Origin: Hoeflea phototrophica DFL-43 | GTDB lineage: Bacteria; Pseudomonadota; Alphaproteobacteria; Rhizobiales; Rhizobiaceae | Assembly: GCF_000154705.2 (NCBI RefSeq) | Contig: NZ_CM002917.1 | Coordinates: 4,307,408-4,371,407 of the forward strand | Reading direction: 5' to 3' | Length of the DNA: 64,000 nt | Shown here: positions 1 to 9,776 of the stretch, piece after piece | Position numbering within the stretch: position 1 is the first letter of the stretch | How the letters are laid out: each line of letters opens with the position of its first letter | The notes under the pieces: generated by a model | Database searches by the model: none | What the model saw: the letters and a program-made list of their open reading frames with translations, nothing else | Told to the model about the DNA's origin: nothing | Made by a program: the position numbers and the translations under genes

Positions 1-376
1 CAGCAGCATCGCCGACACAGCCACGTGACGCGGCACGATATCCGCCGGTCCATTTGGTCAGCGAAAGGAACACATCACAGCTCGAGCCACCGGTGCCTGC
101 CGACCAGCGGCCAATCAGCGCCTCGCGGGTGAGCTCGGGCGCATTGGCCGCGGCAACTTGCGGGTTGACCGGCGGAGGTGCAGTTGGCGCTTCGGGGAAC
201 TGGGATGTTCCGTCGCTCACAGGTGGCGCCAACTGGCCCGATTCCACGCCGCCAATAGGAGCAGGCATCAAAGGCGCGGGGCGGGGCTGCGTGCTCAACC
301 CGCCAAAGGACGTCCGCTGACATCCACCCAGTGCGGCGGTGACCGCGACCGCGACCAGCAAGGTGTGCATTTTCAT
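1..376 (-). CDS. Omp19-like outer membrane lipoprotein, protease inhibitor Inh family (partial)
   Basis: The reading frame begins at an ATG at 376 with a GGAG ribosome site 7 bases upstream and runs off the left edge after about 125 residues. It opens with a short positively charged start, a hydrophobic stretch and a lipobox ending in LGGC, so it should be a lipidated envelope protein. A proline/alanine-rich linker follows, with a QFPEAP segment, then the start of a globular domain (LIGRWSAG, a Cys, and a GYRA-like turn with Cys). Order and motifs match Brucella Omp19 and the AprI/Inh metalloprotease-inhibitor fold. Family identity is recognised from these motifs; the C-terminal half lies outside the window. 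Confidence 0.82.
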   Translation of the reverse strand, partial: MKMHTLLVAVAVTAALGGCQRTSFGGLSTQPRPAPLMPAPIGGVESGQLAPPVSDGTSQFPEAPTAPPPVNPQVAAANAPELTREALIGRWSAGTGGSSCDVFLSLTKWTGGYRAASRGCVGDAA

Positions 377-548
377 AGGCTCGCTCCGATTGCGCGAAGC
401 ACCAGCTTCGCTGTTCGTCCCATCTTCCCGCATAAAATGTCGAGACAATGGAAATTGCAAGGCAAACTGGCCGTTCAGTAAAGACACATCCGGCCATGTC
501 CAGATCATTCGAACAAATTAGAACAGATTTCTTAAGAAAGAATACACT

Positions 549-995
549 TTAATCCGGCCGGATCGCCGCACTCGGAACCCAGATATAGCCTTCAGGATCG
601 ACAACAAAGCATTCGCGCAACCCGTGCGGCTTGTCGATGCTGCCTGCCAGAACATGATGGCCCTGCGATTCGGCCCGGGCCTCCACCTTGTCCGGATCGA
701 GTCCGTAAACGCGGAGTTCGACACCGGCGCCACGGCTCTCGGCGCCGGCGACAATGCCCGACATCGGGTGGCTGGCATAGGAATGGTCGGCATGCAGCAT
801 GAACACCGAGCCGCACAGTTCGATGGCGGCAAAGTCCTCGTCGTGATCAAGCACCATGGCGCCCAGGCAATCCCGGCAGAACGCAACTTGTGCACCAATA
901 TCGGCAACCAGCAGATTGACCCCGACACCACGCGGCAGTGATCGGCCAAAATCTTCAGCCGACATCCACGGTTCCTTGCTGCGTTTCATGGCCAT
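549..995 (-). CDS. VOC (glyoxalase/bleomycin resistance-like) family protein
   Basis: A protein of about 148 residues starting at the ATG at 995, chosen because GGAG lies 6 bases upstream; an in-frame start at 1028 has no such site. It shows a single vicinal-oxygen-chelate repeat pattern: VNLLVADIGAQVAFCRDCLGA near the N-terminus, an acidic strand with FAAIEL, and a C-terminal RECFVVDPEGYIWV, the usual metal-site strand with Glu. Such proteins bind a metal and act as lyases, dioxygenases or antibiotic-binding proteins; the substrate cannot be told here. It stands alone between the Omp19-like gene and msrA on the same strand. Confidence 0.75.
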   Translation of the reverse strand: MAMKRSKEPWMSAEDFGRSLPRGVGVNLLVADIGAQVAFCRDCLGAMVLDHDEDFAAIELCGSVFMLHADHSYASHPMSGIVAGAESRGAGVELRVYGLDPDKVEARAESQGHHVLAGSIDKPHGLRECFVVDPEGYIWVPSAAIRPD

Positions 996-1120
996 GACAC
1001 TCTCCCGAGACCGAATTGCCGGGCGCAAGCTTTGCGAGGCAGCGACATCAAAGTCAATTCGCGTTTGGAGTCAGGTCATTTCGCGCCTTGAGGCCGTGCC
1101 GGAGAGCAACCGGTTTCCAT

Positions 1121-1753
1121 TCACTTCTTGTCGATGCCGGAATAGGCCTGATCGCCCCACAATGATTTGACCCGTTTGTCGCGGCCGCAGCCATTGCGGT
1201 AATAGCGGTAGCGGATCGGGTTCTTGGCGTGGAAGTTCTGGTGGTACTCCTCAGCCGGCCAGAACGTCGGCGCAGGCAACACCTCGGTGGCGACCGGCTG
1301 CGCCAGCACCATCGCGGCATCAGCCTTTGCCGCCTCGGCAAGAGCGCCTTGCGCATCATTCAGGGTGTAGACGGCGGTGCTGTAGCTGAAACCGCGGTCA
1401 CAGAATTGCCCGCCATCATCGGTCGGATCAACGGTGCGGAAAAAGGTCTTGAGCAGCGCGTCGTAGCTGACCATCGACGGATCATAGGTAATCCGCACCG
1501 CCTCACGGTCACCGTTCCTGGTGTGGGTTTCATAGGTCGGATTGTCATTCTTGCCGCCAATATAGCCCGACACCGTTTCCTTGACCCCTTCGATATGGTC
1601 GAAATCGGACTCGACGCACCAGAAGCAGCCACCTGCGAAAATGGCCACACCGGTGTTGGCCTCGGCTGCTGTTGCGTCATCCTGGGCCCTGGCAACGCCT
1701 GCCGTCAGCATGCTCAGCGCCAGCATGATGGTCGCGGGCAACAATCGTCTCAT
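1121..1753 (-). CDS. msrA: peptide-methionine (S)-S-oxide reductase MsrA, exported form
   Basis: A protein of 210 residues. The start at 1753 is preceded by AGGAG at 8 bases. Residues 1-24 form a Sec-type signal peptide ending AGVARA, so this copy should act in the periplasm. The catalytic motif GGCFWC follows at about residues 40-45, then ESDFDHIEGVKETVSGYIGG and the downstream Asp-Pro and Tyr motifs of the family. MsrA reduces S-methionine sulfoxide in oxidised proteins through the Cys of GCFWC and resolving cysteines; a later Cys is seen in the RNGCGRDKR segment. Many MsrA enzymes are cytosolic, so the signal peptide is the noteworthy point. Confidence 0.93.
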   Translation of the reverse strand: MRRLLPATIMLALSMLTAGVARAQDDATAAEANTGVAIFAGGCFWCVESDFDHIEGVKETVSGYIGGKNDNPTYETHTRNGDREAVRITYDPSMVSYDALLKTFFRTVDPTDDGGQFCDRGFSYSTAVYTLNDAQGALAEAAKADAAMVLAQPVATEVLPAPTFWPAEEYHQNFHAKNPIRYRYYRNGCGRDKRVKSLWGDQAYSGIDKK

Positions 1754-1923
1754 CGGCACATCTCCTGTTCAGTTCGAAGCTAGACCATCGGCACGGCATG
1801 ACAACTCACGCTTCCGCACATTGCCGTGAGACTGAGGTCTTTGCCGCAATATCCGGCATCCTGTGCTCCTGCGGCCATTGCACCGAAGGCGCCACGTTCT
1901 CTGCGGTTACCGTCCGGTTGAGG

Positions 1924-3264
1924 TCAGCCCTGCGTCGGCCAGACCCGGTGGTGTTCATCATCGATGACAAACACATGGCGGTGCCGGGTGCCCTGCGGCG
2001 GGTGGGCGCGCAGATGCGGATGATTGGGCGGAAGGTCACCATGCTCATGATCAAGCATCGACGCATCATCGGCAGGCCAGACCCGGAGCGCCGCCAGCGC
2101 GCCGGTCAGCGCCATGCCGCCCAGCATCAGCATTGCCGCGGGCAGGCCAAGAGCAAGCCCAGCCCAGCCCGCCAGCGGATAGGTGACAAGCCAGCAGGCA
2201 TGCGACAGCGTGAACTGCGCGGCAAACACCGCCGGCCGGTCCTCGGCATGGGCCGAGACCCGCAGCAGACGCCCCGAAGGCGTCAGGATGGCGGAATAGA
2301 ACACGCCGCTCAGGACCCAGGCAAGAAGAAACCCGGTCCAGGCCGGCCAACCCTCCGCGAAGAGATAGGTCGCATGCCCGAGCGTCAGCAGCGCCAGCAG
2401 AAAGCCCGACCGGACCATCACCATCCGGTCGGCGATCGTTTCCAGCAACCGCGGCAGTGCAATCGCTGACAGCATGGAGCCGGCTCCGAAGGCCGCAAGG
2501 GCGGCGGCCACTCCGGCCTCGCCGCCGCCATAGCCGCCGCGCACGATCACCACGGTGTTTACCAGCACGAACGCTCCGGCGCTGGCTGCTGTTAGGTTGA
2601 GCGCCAGCAACCCTCTGAGCCGCGGCGTTGCCAGATAGATCCGCACCCCGCGCGTCAGCCGCTCGGCAAACGGGCGCTGCACCCGCTCGGGCTTGGCCAG
2701 TGGGATGGCCGCAACAGCCACCAGCAATGCCGAACCCAAAAAGCCCAGAACCGTGCCGCCAAACAGCCAGTGGTAGCTAATGAACATCAGCAGCAGGCCC
2801 GCCAGCGCCGGGCTCAGCAGGTTTTCCAGATCATAGGCCAGCCGCGACAGCGAAAGCGCCCGCGTATAGTCCCTTTCATCGGGAAGAATATCCGGAATCG
2901 CCGCCTGAAACGCCGGGGTGAAGGTCGCCGAGGCCGCCTGCAGCACAAAGATCAGACCATAGATCTGCCAGACCTGGTCAATGAAGGGCAACGCGAGCGC
3001 CACCGAGGCGCGCACCAGGTCGGCCCCGATCAGCAGCTGCTTGCGCGGCCGGCGCCCGGCAATCGCATTGGCAAGCGGCGCCAGGCCCACATAGGCGATC
3101 ATCTTGATCGCAAACACCGTGCCGAGCACTGCACCGGCCCGGTCCCCCGCCAGATCATAGGCAAGCAGCCCCAGCGCCACCGTCAGAAGCCCGGTTCCCG
3201 CAAGCGCAATCACCTGCGCCGAAAACAGGCGGGCATAGGCAGGATGTTTGAGGATCTCGATCAT
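1924..3264 (-). CDS. MFS transporter with histidine-rich cytoplasmic tail
   Basis: A protein of 446 residues with roughly 10-12 hydrophobic segments and the MFS loop pattern (GRRPRKQLLIGADLVR after helix 2). The N-terminal half is typical of the Bcr/NreB/enterobactin-exporter group of drug/metal efflux proteins. The last 45 or so residues (2058-1927) are hydrophilic and carry many His with Asp/Glu, such as DHEHGDLPPNHPHLRAH and TRHRHVFVIDDEHHR. His-rich tails occur in nickel/cobalt exporters such as NreB, so metal efflux or metal-sensed gating is a possibility, not a demonstrated function. The LysR gene just upstream on the same strand may or may not control it. Confidence 0.8.
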   Translation of the reverse strand: MIEILKHPAYARLFSAQVIALAGTGLLTVALGLLAYDLAGDRAGAVLGTVFAIKMIAYVGLAPLANAIAGRRPRKQLLIGADLVRASVALALPFIDQVWQIYGLIFVLQAASATFTPAFQAAIPDILPDERDYTRALSLSRLAYDLENLLSPALAGLLLMFISYHWLFGGTVLGFLGSALLVAVAAIPLAKPERVQRPFAERLTRGVRIYLATPRLRGLLALNLTAASAGAFVLVNTVVIVRGGYGGGEAGVAAALAAFGAGSMLSAIALPRLLETIADRMVMVRSGFLLALLTLGHATYLFAEGWPAWTGFLLAWVLSGVFYSAILTPSGRLLRVSAHAEDRPAVFAAQFTLSHACWLVTYPLAGWAGLALGLPAAMLMLGGMALTGALAALRVWPADDASMLDHEHGDLPPNHPHLRAHPPQGTRHRHVFVIDDEHHRVWPTQG

Positions 3265-3318
3265 TTGGTCACGCTAGCAGATTCCTCACGCCACCCGATA
3301 GATCAGCGATTTGCATTG

Positions 3319-4248
3319 TCATTCAGCTCCTGCGGGGAGCACGCGGTAAGCCCGCGCCAGGGCTTCGGCCATCAGGTCAAACACCAGCCGCACCCGCCGG
3401 CTGGTGTGGACCTCGCGGTGGGTCACCAGCCAGACGGGGAAGACCAGCGGATCGACACCGGGCAGCACCCGGACCACGCCCGGTTCCGCGTCGCCGATGT
3501 CGGCGGCCATGACGCCGATGCCGAGCCCCTGCTTGACGTGGCTCCACTGCACCAGGTGGCTTTCCGAGATCAGCGAAAAATTCTTCTGCGTCAGTGTCAG
3601 CCCGAACCGGGCCATCGCCGCAATCAGCTCTCCCGACCGGTTGAAGCCGATGAACTCCGCCGCCGCGAAATCTTCCGGCGCCGAGGGATTGCCGATGCTC
3701 TCGAGATAGAAGGGCGTGGCGTAGATCCGGCCCTCGATATCGCGGATCTTGCGCGCCACCAGGTTGGGCTGGGTCGGCCGGTAATTGCGGATGGCGATAT
3801 CGGCCTCGCGCCGCCTCAGGTCACTCTCGGTGTTGGTGGCGACGATCTCGACATCGATACCGGGCGCAGTCTCCCGGAGTTTGCGGATGATCGGCGGCAG
3901 CCGGAACGCTGCGTCGGTCTCGCTGGCGCTGATCGACACCGTGCCCTCAATCGCCTGCGCCTTGCCCGACGCCGACAGCGACATCCGCGCCGCCGCCTCG
4001 CCCATGGCCCGGACATGGTCCATCAGCTCGAGCCCGCTCGGCGTCAGCGTCAGCCCACGCCCGACCCGCTCGAACAGCGCCACCCCTAGCTCCCGTTCCA
4101 GCGCCGCCACCTGGCGGCCAAGCGTCGGCTGCGCCATGCCGAGCGCCCGCGCGGCGGCTGACAGCGAGCCCTCCTCGGCAGTCACCAGAAACGCCCGCGC
4201 CCGGTTCCAGTCGAAATTGACAGATCTCCAATCCATGCGAAAATGCAT
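3319..4248 (-). CDS. LysR-family transcriptional regulator
   Basis: A protein of 309 residues (305 if the second ATG at 4236 is used). Residues about 13-72 form the winged helix-turn-helix: NRARAFLVTAEEGSLSAAARALGMAQPTLGRQVAALE. The rest is a periplasmic-binding-like effector domain (SISASETDAAFRLPPIIRKLRE and so on). It is divergent from the oxidoreductase at 4327 with about 78 bases between the starts, the usual LysR arrangement, so that gene is the likeliest target. The A/T-rich divergent region holds overlapping ATGCAT/ATCATAT half-sites, but no single T-N11-A box stands out. Confidence 0.9.
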   Translation of the reverse strand: MHFRMDWRSVNFDWNRARAFLVTAEEGSLSAAARALGMAQPTLGRQVAALERELGVALFERVGRGLTLTPSGLELMDHVRAMGEAAARMSLSASGKAQAIEGTVSISASETDAAFRLPPIIRKLRETAPGIDVEIVATNTESDLRRREADIAIRNYRPTQPNLVARKIRDIEGRIYATPFYLESIGNPSAPEDFAAAEFIGFNRSGELIAAMARFGLTLTQKNFSLISESHLVQWSHVKQGLGIGVMAADIGDAEPGVVRVLPGVDPLVFPVWLVTHREVHTSRRVRLVFDLMAEALARAYRVLPAGAE

Positions 4249-4326
4249 ATCATATCGGCATTATTGGTCAATTTATTCTGCGCCTGCGCATGGCTATATC
4301 CGGACCAGAAACTGGAGAACAGATCG

Positions 4327-5307
4327 ATGAAAGCCATCGCCCATTCCAACTACGGGACGCCGGACGTGCTCAAACCCGTCGACCTGCCCAAGCCCGCTGC
4401 GAAGCCCGGTGAAGTCCTGGTCCGGATTCGCGCCACCACCGTAACCGCGGGCGACTACCGCGCTCGCAGCCTCGACATACCCCCGGGTTTCGGCCTGGTC
4501 GGCAGGCTGGCATTCGGGCTGTTCCGGCCCCGCCGCCAGGTGCTCGGAGCCGAGTTTTCCGGCGTGGTCGAGGCGGTCGGCAACGACGTCACCCGCTTCG
4601 CCCCCGGCGACCGGGTCTTCGCCTATCCCGGCGCCGGCTTCGGTGGCTATGCCGAATACGCGGTGATCGCCGAGACCGCGGCGATTGCCCCTATGCCCGC
4701 CGATCTCGATTTCGATGAAGCCGCGGCAATCCCCTTCGGCGGCGCAACCGCGCTCAATTTCCTGCGCGACAAGGCCGGCATCAAACCCGGCGACCATGTT
4801 CTGGTCATCGGCGCCTCGGGCAGCGTCGGCAGCGCCGCCGTGCAAGTCTCAAAAGCCTTTGGCGCCCATGTCACCGCAACCGCATCGGCTGGCAAGCTCG
4901 ACATGGTGGGCGATCTCGGCGCCGACCAAGTGATCGACCACTCACGTGAGAACCCCGCCGCTGCCCGGGACGCCTATGACATCATTCTCGACACAAGCGG
5001 CACCGCGACATACCCGAAGTATGGCTCTTCGCTGAAACCGGGCGGCCGGCTGCTGCTGGTCTCCGCCAATCTGTGGCAGCACATCGGCACGCTGTTTGCC
5101 CGCAAGCGCGGCGGCCGCAAGGCATCGGGCGGCTACGCCCCTGAACGCGCCGAGGACCTGCGCTTTCTCGCCGATCTTGCGGCCAGGGGCCAGTTCATGC
5201 CCTACATCGACAAGCGCTTTGCGCTGGCAGATGCCGCCCAGGCCCACCGTTACTACGAGAGCCCGGCCAGGAAGGGCAACGTCGTCATCACCAATGCGCC
5301 GGCCTGA
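4327..5307 (+). CDS. NAD(P)-dependent MDR-family alcohol dehydrogenase / quinone oxidoreductase
   Basis: A protein of 326 residues; the start at 4327 has GGAG 9 bases upstream, so the longer in-frame extension was not used. The N-terminal GroES-like domain (KPGEVLVRIRATTVTAGDYR, VLGAEFSGVVEAVGNDVTRFAPGDRVF) is followed by a Rossmann domain with IGASGSVGSAAVQVSKAFGA near residue 160. The structural-zinc Cys cluster is absent, as in zinc-independent quinone-oxidoreductase members. It probably reduces an enone or quinone with NADPH. It is transcribed divergently from the LysR gene at 3319-4248, its probable regulator. Confidence 0.86.
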   Translation: MKAIAHSNYGTPDVLKPVDLPKPAAKPGEVLVRIRATTVTAGDYRARSLDIPPGFGLVGRLAFGLFRPRRQVLGAEFSGVVEAVGNDVTRFAPGDRVFAYPGAGFGGYAEYAVIAETAAIAPMPADLDFDEAAAIPFGGATALNFLRDKAGIKPGDHVLVIGASGSVGSAAVQVSKAFGAHVTATASAGKLDMVGDLGADQVIDHSRENPAAARDAYDIILDTSGTATYPKYGSSLKPGGRLLLVSANLWQHIGTLFARKRGGRKASGGYAPERAEDLRFLADLAARGQFMPYIDKRFALADAAQAHRYYESPARKGNVVITNAPA

Positions 5308-5448
5308 CCGGGGCGGCTTCTGCCGGCCAGGCCGGAGGGTCAAACAGGCCGTTGAAATTCGCCGCCGGACTGCATAGACACGTGGGCTTGAGTGGGCGCA
5401 CCGGCGTCCGGAAATCTGGTGCACATGCCAGGGAAAGACCGAGTTCAC

Positions 5449-6594
5449 ATGAGCCTCCCCAACGACGTCAAAGCCTCCACCATCGCGGCCCAGGCCGGCG
5501 GCATCATCGACACACCCTCGGGCGGCGTAGTGCCGCCGGTGCAGCCCTCGACCACCTTCGTGCGTGACGAGGGTTACGCGCTGGTCAATCCCGACAATAT
5601 CTATTCCCGCGACAATTCCGACATCGTCCGCATCACCGAAAATGTGCTGGCGCGGCTCGAGGGCGCGGAAGAAGCGCTGCTGTTTCCAGCAGGTATGGCG
5701 GCGATTGCGGCGCTGTTCCGCACCCTGCCGAACGGCGCCACCGTGGTGGTCCAGTCCGGTATTTACTGGGGCACCACCAAGTGGCTGAGGGACTTTTCCG
5801 CCCGCCGCGAGATTGCCCTGCACGAGGTTGATGCGGCCGATCCCGAAGCCCTCGCCGCGGCCTGCACAGCCCATACTCCGGGTATCGTGTTCATCGAGAC
5901 GCCGTCGAACCCCTGGCTCAAGACTGTCAACATCGCCCATGCCGCCAAATGCGCCCATGCCGCCGGTGGCCTGCTGGCCGTCGATTCCACCGCCGCAACG
6001 CCGGTGCTGCAGAAACCGCTGGAGCTTGGCGCCGACATCGTCATGCATTCCGCCACCAAGGGCATCAACGGCCATTCAGATGTGCTCGCCGGCGTCCTCG
6101 CCACGGCAGCCCCAGCGGCACAGATCTGGACCGACATCAAGACCGACCGCCACGACGCCGGTGCGGTACTGGGGCCCTTCGAGGCCTGGCTCCTGCTGCG
6201 CGGCATGCGCACCCTGCCCTTGCGCGTAGAGCGGATGAGCGCCAATGCGCTCAAGATCGCCAGATGGCTCAAGGCCCATCCCAAGGTGGCGGATGTCTAT
6301 TATCCCGGCCTTGAAAGCCATCCCGGCCACGCGGTCGCCAGAACCCAGATGCAGGGCGGCTTCGGCTGCCTGCTGTCCTTCCTGGTTCAGGGCGGCGCGC
6401 CGGAAGCCCTCGCCGTGGTCGGCAAACTCAAGCTGTTCCACCGCGCCACATCATTGGGCGGCGTCGAAAGCCTGGTCGAGCACCGCCACACCATCGAACC
6501 CCACACCGGCATCCCCGAAAGCCTGATCCGTGTTTCGGTGGGCATCGAGGATGCTAATGATCTGATTGCGGATCTGAGCCGGGCGCTGGGCTGA
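5449..6594 (+). CDS. metC: cystathionine beta-lyase / trans-sulfuration PLP enzyme
   Basis: A protein of 381 residues from the ATG at 5449; upstream in-frame starts exist at 5425 and 5392, and none has a strong ribosome site. It is a Cys/Met-metabolism PLP enzyme: PVQPSTTFV, LFPAGMAAIAALFRT, ETPSNPWLKT, the PLP-lysine motif HSATKGINGHSD, and the C-terminal substrate loop SLGGVESLVEHRHTIEP. The family cleaves cystathionine to homocysteine, or makes cystathionine; the assignment to MetC rather than a gamma-synthase/lyase rests on overall pattern and is less certain than the fold. It is followed by a hairpin terminator shared with sdhB. Confidence 0.85.
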   Translation: MSLPNDVKASTIAAQAGGIIDTPSGGVVPPVQPSTTFVRDEGYALVNPDNIYSRDNSDIVRITENVLARLEGAEEALLFPAGMAAIAALFRTLPNGATVVVQSGIYWGTTKWLRDFSARREIALHEVDAADPEALAAACTAHTPGIVFIETPSNPWLKTVNIAHAAKCAHAAGGLLAVDSTAATPVLQKPLELGADIVMHSATKGINGHSDVLAGVLATAAPAAQIWTDIKTDRHDAGAVLGPFEAWLLLRGMRTLPLRVERMSANALKIARWLKAHPKVADVYYPGLESHPGHAVARTQMQGGFGCLLSFLVQGGAPEALAVVGKLKLFHRATSLGGVESLVEHRHTIEPHTGIPESLIRVSVGIEDANDLIADLSRALG

Positions 6595-6676
6595 GATCGA
6601 AGCTCGGGGGCTCCCAGATCTCCTCCCCCGCAAGGGGGGAGATAAGTGGATGCCAGCTTCGGACACACTCGGACAC

Positions 6677-6704
6677 AAAAAAGGGGAGCAAAAGCTCCCC
6701 TTTT
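6677..6704. terminator. bidirectional intrinsic terminator between metC and sdhB
   Basis: A perfect 9-base-pair hairpin (AAGGGGAGC, loop AAAA, GCTCCCCTT) is flanked by a T run on the plus side and by six A on the other, which reads as a T run on the minus strand. It lies between the convergent ends of the metC-like gene and the sdh operon and can stop transcription from both sides. Confidence 0.85.
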
Positions 6705-6725
6705 CAACTTCGTATCTCGCCTGGC

Positions 6726-7505
6726 CTACACCCGGCGCTCGACCATCATCTTCTTGATCTCGGCAATCGCCTTGGCTGGGTTCAGGCCCTTGGGGCAGGT
6801 TTGCGCGCAGTTCATGATGGTGTGGCAGCGGTAGAGCCGGAACGGATCCTCGAGATCATCGAGCCGTTCGCCGGTGGATTCGTCACGGGAATCGATCAGC
6901 CAGCGATAGGCCTGCAACAGAACGGCCGGGCCGAGATAGCGGTCGCCATTCCACCAGTAGCTCGGGCAGGAGGTCGAGCAGCAGGCGCACAAAATGCACT
7001 CATAGAGCCCGTCGAGCTTGGCCCGGTCCTCATGGCTCTGCTTCCATTCCTTCGCCGGCGTCGGCGACACCGTTTTCAGCCACGGCTCGATTGAGCGGTG
7101 CTGGGCGTAGAAATTGGTCAGATCCGGCACCAGATCCTTGACCACCGGCAAATGCGGCAACGGATAGACCTTCACCGCACCGTCAATCTCGTCGAGACCC
7201 TTGGTGCAGGCCAGCGTGTTGGTGCCGTCGATGTTCATCGCACAGGAGCCGCAAATGCCCTCGCGGCAGGAGCGGCGCAGCGTCAGCGTCGCGTCTATCT
7301 TGTTCTTGATCCACAACAGGCCGTCGAGCACCATCGGTCCGCAATCATCGGTGTCGATGTGGAACGTGTCGATGCGCGGGTTCTCGGCATCATCCGGCGA
7401 CCAGCGGTAAATCTTGAATTCGCGCGTATGGGTCGCGCCTTCCGGCTTCGGCCAGACCTTGCCCGGCTTGGGCTGCGAATTCTTCGGGAGTGTGAGTTCA
7501 ACCAT
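6726..7505 (-). CDS. sdhB: succinate dehydrogenase iron-sulfur subunit SdhB
   Basis: A protein of 259 residues, the usual length. The N-terminal plant-type ferredoxin domain holds the 2Fe-2S ligands in [13 protein letters not shown] with the later Cys in TNTLAC. The C-terminal domain has [19 protein letters not shown] and [13 protein letters not shown] for the 4Fe-4S and 3Fe-4S clusters. It passes electrons from SdhA to ubiquinone at the inner membrane face. It is the last gene of sdhCDAB, 15 bases after sdhA, and ends before a strong hairpin terminator. Confidence 0.98.
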   Translation of the reverse strand: MVELTLPKNSQPKPGKVWPKPEGATHTREFKIYRWSPDDAENPRIDTFHIDTDDCGPMVLDGLLWIKNKIDATLTLRRSCREGICGSCAMNIDGTNTLACTKGLDEIDGAVKVYPLPHLPVVKDLVPDLTNFYAQHRSIEPWLKTVSPTPAKEWKQSHEDRAKLDGLYECILCACCSTSCPSYWWNGDRYLGPAVLLQAYRWLIDSRDESTGERLDDLEDPFRLYRCHTIMNCAQTCPKGLNPAKAIAEIKKMMVERRV

Positions 7506-7520
7506 TGGTCCCGTTCCCTC

Positions 7521-9362
7521 TTAGTAGACCCGCGCCTTGGGCGCGATCTTGGCGATGTCGATGCCGTCTGCAATCAGCTCGGTGTGAACCGGGCGATAGT
7601 CGAGCTTGACCTTGCCCTTCTCATCCACCCAGGCCAGCGAATGCTTGCGCCAGTTCTCGTCGTCACGGCCGCCAAAGGCCCCCTCGACATAGTCCTCGCG
7701 GGCGTGGGAGCCGCGGCTTTCCTTGCGCGCCTCGGCCGAATAGACCGTGGTGATCGCATTCGCCATCAGATTGTCGAGCTCGAGCGTTTCCATCAGGTCC
7801 GAATTCCAGATCAGCGAGCGGTCGGTGACCTTCACATCGGGAAGCTCGTCCCAGATCGCGCTCATCCGCTTGCAGCCGGATTCGAGCGATTCCTGGGTGC
7901 GGAACACCGCGGCGTCTTCCTGCATGGTGCGCTGCATCTTTTCGCGCAGTTCGGCTGTCGGGGTCGAGCCATTGGCGTGACGCACCGCGTCAAAGCGGGT
8001 CATCACCTTCTCGAACGACGCCTCGTTGACCGGAGGGATGCTCGACGCGCGGTCAATCACCTCGCCGGCGCGGATCGCCGCTGCGCGGCCGAACACGACC
8101 AGGTCGATCAGCGAGTTTGAACCCAGGCGGTTGGCGCCATGCACCGAGGCGCAACCGGCTTCGCCGACGGCCATCAGGCCGGGCGTCACCTTGTCCGGGT
8201 CTTTCTTGGTCGGGTTGAGCACCTCACCCCAGTAATTGGTCGGGATGCCGCCCATGTTGTAATGCACAGTCGGCAACACCGGGATCGGCTCGCGGGTCAC
8301 ATCGACGCCGGCGAAGATCTTGGCACTTTCCGAGATGCCCGGAAGCCGCTCGTGCAGCACCGCCGGGTCAAGGTGATCGAGATGCAGGAAGATGTGGTCC
8401 TTGGCCTTGCCGACGCCACGGCCCTCGCGGATTTCCATAGTCATGCAGCGCGAGACAACGTCACGCGAAGCCAGATCCTTCGCCGATGGCGCATAGCGCT
8501 CCATGAAGCGCTCGCCCTCGGAATTGACCAGATAGCCGCCTTCGCCGCGCGCACCCTCGGTGATCAGGCAGCCTGCGCCATAGATCCCTGTCGGGTGGAA
8601 CTGCACGAACTCCATGTCCTGGAGCGGCAGGCCGGCGCGGGCGATCATGCCGCCGCCATCGCCGGTGCAGGTATGCGCCGAAGTGGCCGAGAAATAGGCC
8701 CGGCCGTAACCGCCGGTGGCCAGCACCACCATCTTGGCCGAGAAGCGGTGAATCGTGCCGTCATCAAGGTTCCAGGCGACAACGCCGGTGCAGCGGCCGT
8801 CCTCTTCCATCAGAAGATCGGTGGCGAAATACTCGATGAAGAATTCAGCATTGTTCTTCAGCGACTGGCCATACAGCGTGTGCAGGATGGCGTGGCCGGT
8901 GCGGTCGGCCGCAGCACAGGTGCGCTGCACCGGAGGGCCTTCACCGTAATTCTGCATGTGGCCGCCAAACGGCCGCTGGTAGATCCGGCCATCCTCGGTG
9001 CGCGAGAACGGCACGCCGTAATGCTCCAGCTCATAGACCGCCTTGGGCGCTTCCATGGTCAGATACTGCATGGCGTCGACATCGCCGAGCCAGTCCGAGC
9101 CCTTGACGGTGTCATACATGTGCCACTGCCAGCTGTCGGGCGTCATGTTTGTCAGCGATGCGGCGATGCCGCCCTGTGCTGCAACCGTGTGCGAGCGGGT
9201 CGGGAACACCTTGGAGATGCAGGCGGTGCGGAAGCCCTGTTCGGCCATGCCCAGCGTGGCGCGAAGACCGGCGCCACCGGCGCCAACGACAACCACGTCA
9301 TAGGCGTGGTCGACAATCGTGTAGGCGCGTCCGCCAATGTTGACGCTCGACGTCATTACCAT
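7521..9362 (-). CDS. sdhA: succinate dehydrogenase flavoprotein subunit SdhA
   Basis: A protein of 613 residues. The FAD-binding Rossmann motif [21 protein letters not shown] lies near residue 25, followed by [14 protein letters not shown], which carries the histidine for covalent FAD attachment. The active-site region [21 protein letters not shown] and the C-terminal [13 protein letters not shown] are both present. It oxidises succinate to fumarate. An alternative start lies two codons downstream. It is the third gene of the operon, only 6 bases from the end of sdhD. Confidence 0.98.
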   Translation of the reverse strand: MVMTSSVNIGGRAYTIVDHAYDVVVVGAGGAGLRATLGMAEQGFRTACISKVFPTRSHTVAAQGGIAASLTNMTPDSWQWHMYDTVKGSDWLGDVDAMQYLTMEAPKAVYELEHYGVPFSRTEDGRIYQRPFGGHMQNYGEGPPVQRTCAAADRTGHAILHTLYGQSLKNNAEFFIEYFATDLLMEEDGRCTGVVAWNLDDGTIHRFSAKMVVLATGGYGRAYFSATSAHTCTGDGGGMIARAGLPLQDMEFVQFHPTGIYGAGCLITEGARGEGGYLVNSEGERFMERYAPSAKDLASRDVVSRCMTMEIREGRGVGKAKDHIFLHLDHLDPAVLHERLPGISESAKIFAGVDVTREPIPVLPTVHYNMGGIPTNYWGEVLNPTKKDPDKVTPGLMAVGEAGCASVHGANRLGSNSLIDLVVFGRAAAIRAGEVIDRASSIPPVNEASFEKVMTRFDAVRHANGSTPTAELREKMQRTMQEDAAVFRTQESLESGCKRMSAIWDELPDVKVTDRSLIWNSDLMETLELDNLMANAITTVYSAEARKESRGSHAREDYVEGAFGGRDDENWRKHSLAWVDEKGKVKLDYRPVHTELIADGIDIAKIAPKARVY

Positions 9363-9368
9363 GGTCTG

Positions 9369-9752
9369 TCAGCCTCCGAAGCCGAGTTTGAGAACCGAAA
9401 ACAGCGATACGGCGCCGATTGCGGCTGTAAAGAACGTGTTGAAAAGCAACAGCGCCACCTTGGCGCCCTCGGCGTGTATATAGTCCTCGATGATCACCTG
9501 CATACCCAGGCGCATGTGAACCAGGCCGGAAATCACCACCAGGCCCATCAGCACCGCCACCAGCGGATTCGACAGCGCGCCGGCAACCACCTCGTAGGGC
9601 TCGCCATTATAGGCGATGATGAACAGGATGAAGAAGATGATCAGCGGCACATTGGCGACCGCAGTCACCCGCTGCCGCCAGAAATGATCCGTGCCTTCCT
9701 TGGCCGAACCCAGACCGCGAACCTTGGAAAGTGGTGTGCGCATGTTGTTCAT
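9369..9752 (-). CDS. sdhD: succinate dehydrogenase membrane anchor SdhD
   Basis: A protein of 127 residues; the ATG at 9752 was chosen because GAGGG sits 8 bases upstream, whereas the longer form would need a TTG. Three hydrophobic segments are visible, and [20 protein letters not shown] is the conserved region that contributes to haem b and ubiquinone binding. It anchors SdhAB to the membrane with SdhC, which ends 24 bases upstream of this start. Confidence 0.95.
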   Translation of the reverse strand: MNNMRTPLSKVRGLGSAKEGTDHFWRQRVTAVANVPLIIFFILFIIAYNGEPYEVVAGALSNPLVAVLMGLVVISGLVHMRLGMQVIIEDYIHAEGAKVALLLFNTFFTAAIGAVSLFSVLKLGFGG

Positions 9753-9776
9753 GTCAGTGTCCCTCAAATCCGGCGC

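Noticed and set aside
2770..4089. 439-codon plus-strand frame opposite the MFS and LysR genes
   Set aside because: Spans two well-supported genes on the other strand; Arg/Gln/His-rich shadow.
5308..5448. SAM riboswitch or regulatory leader before the metC-like gene
   Set aside because: No SAM-I or SAM-II core pattern was visible in the 141-base gap.
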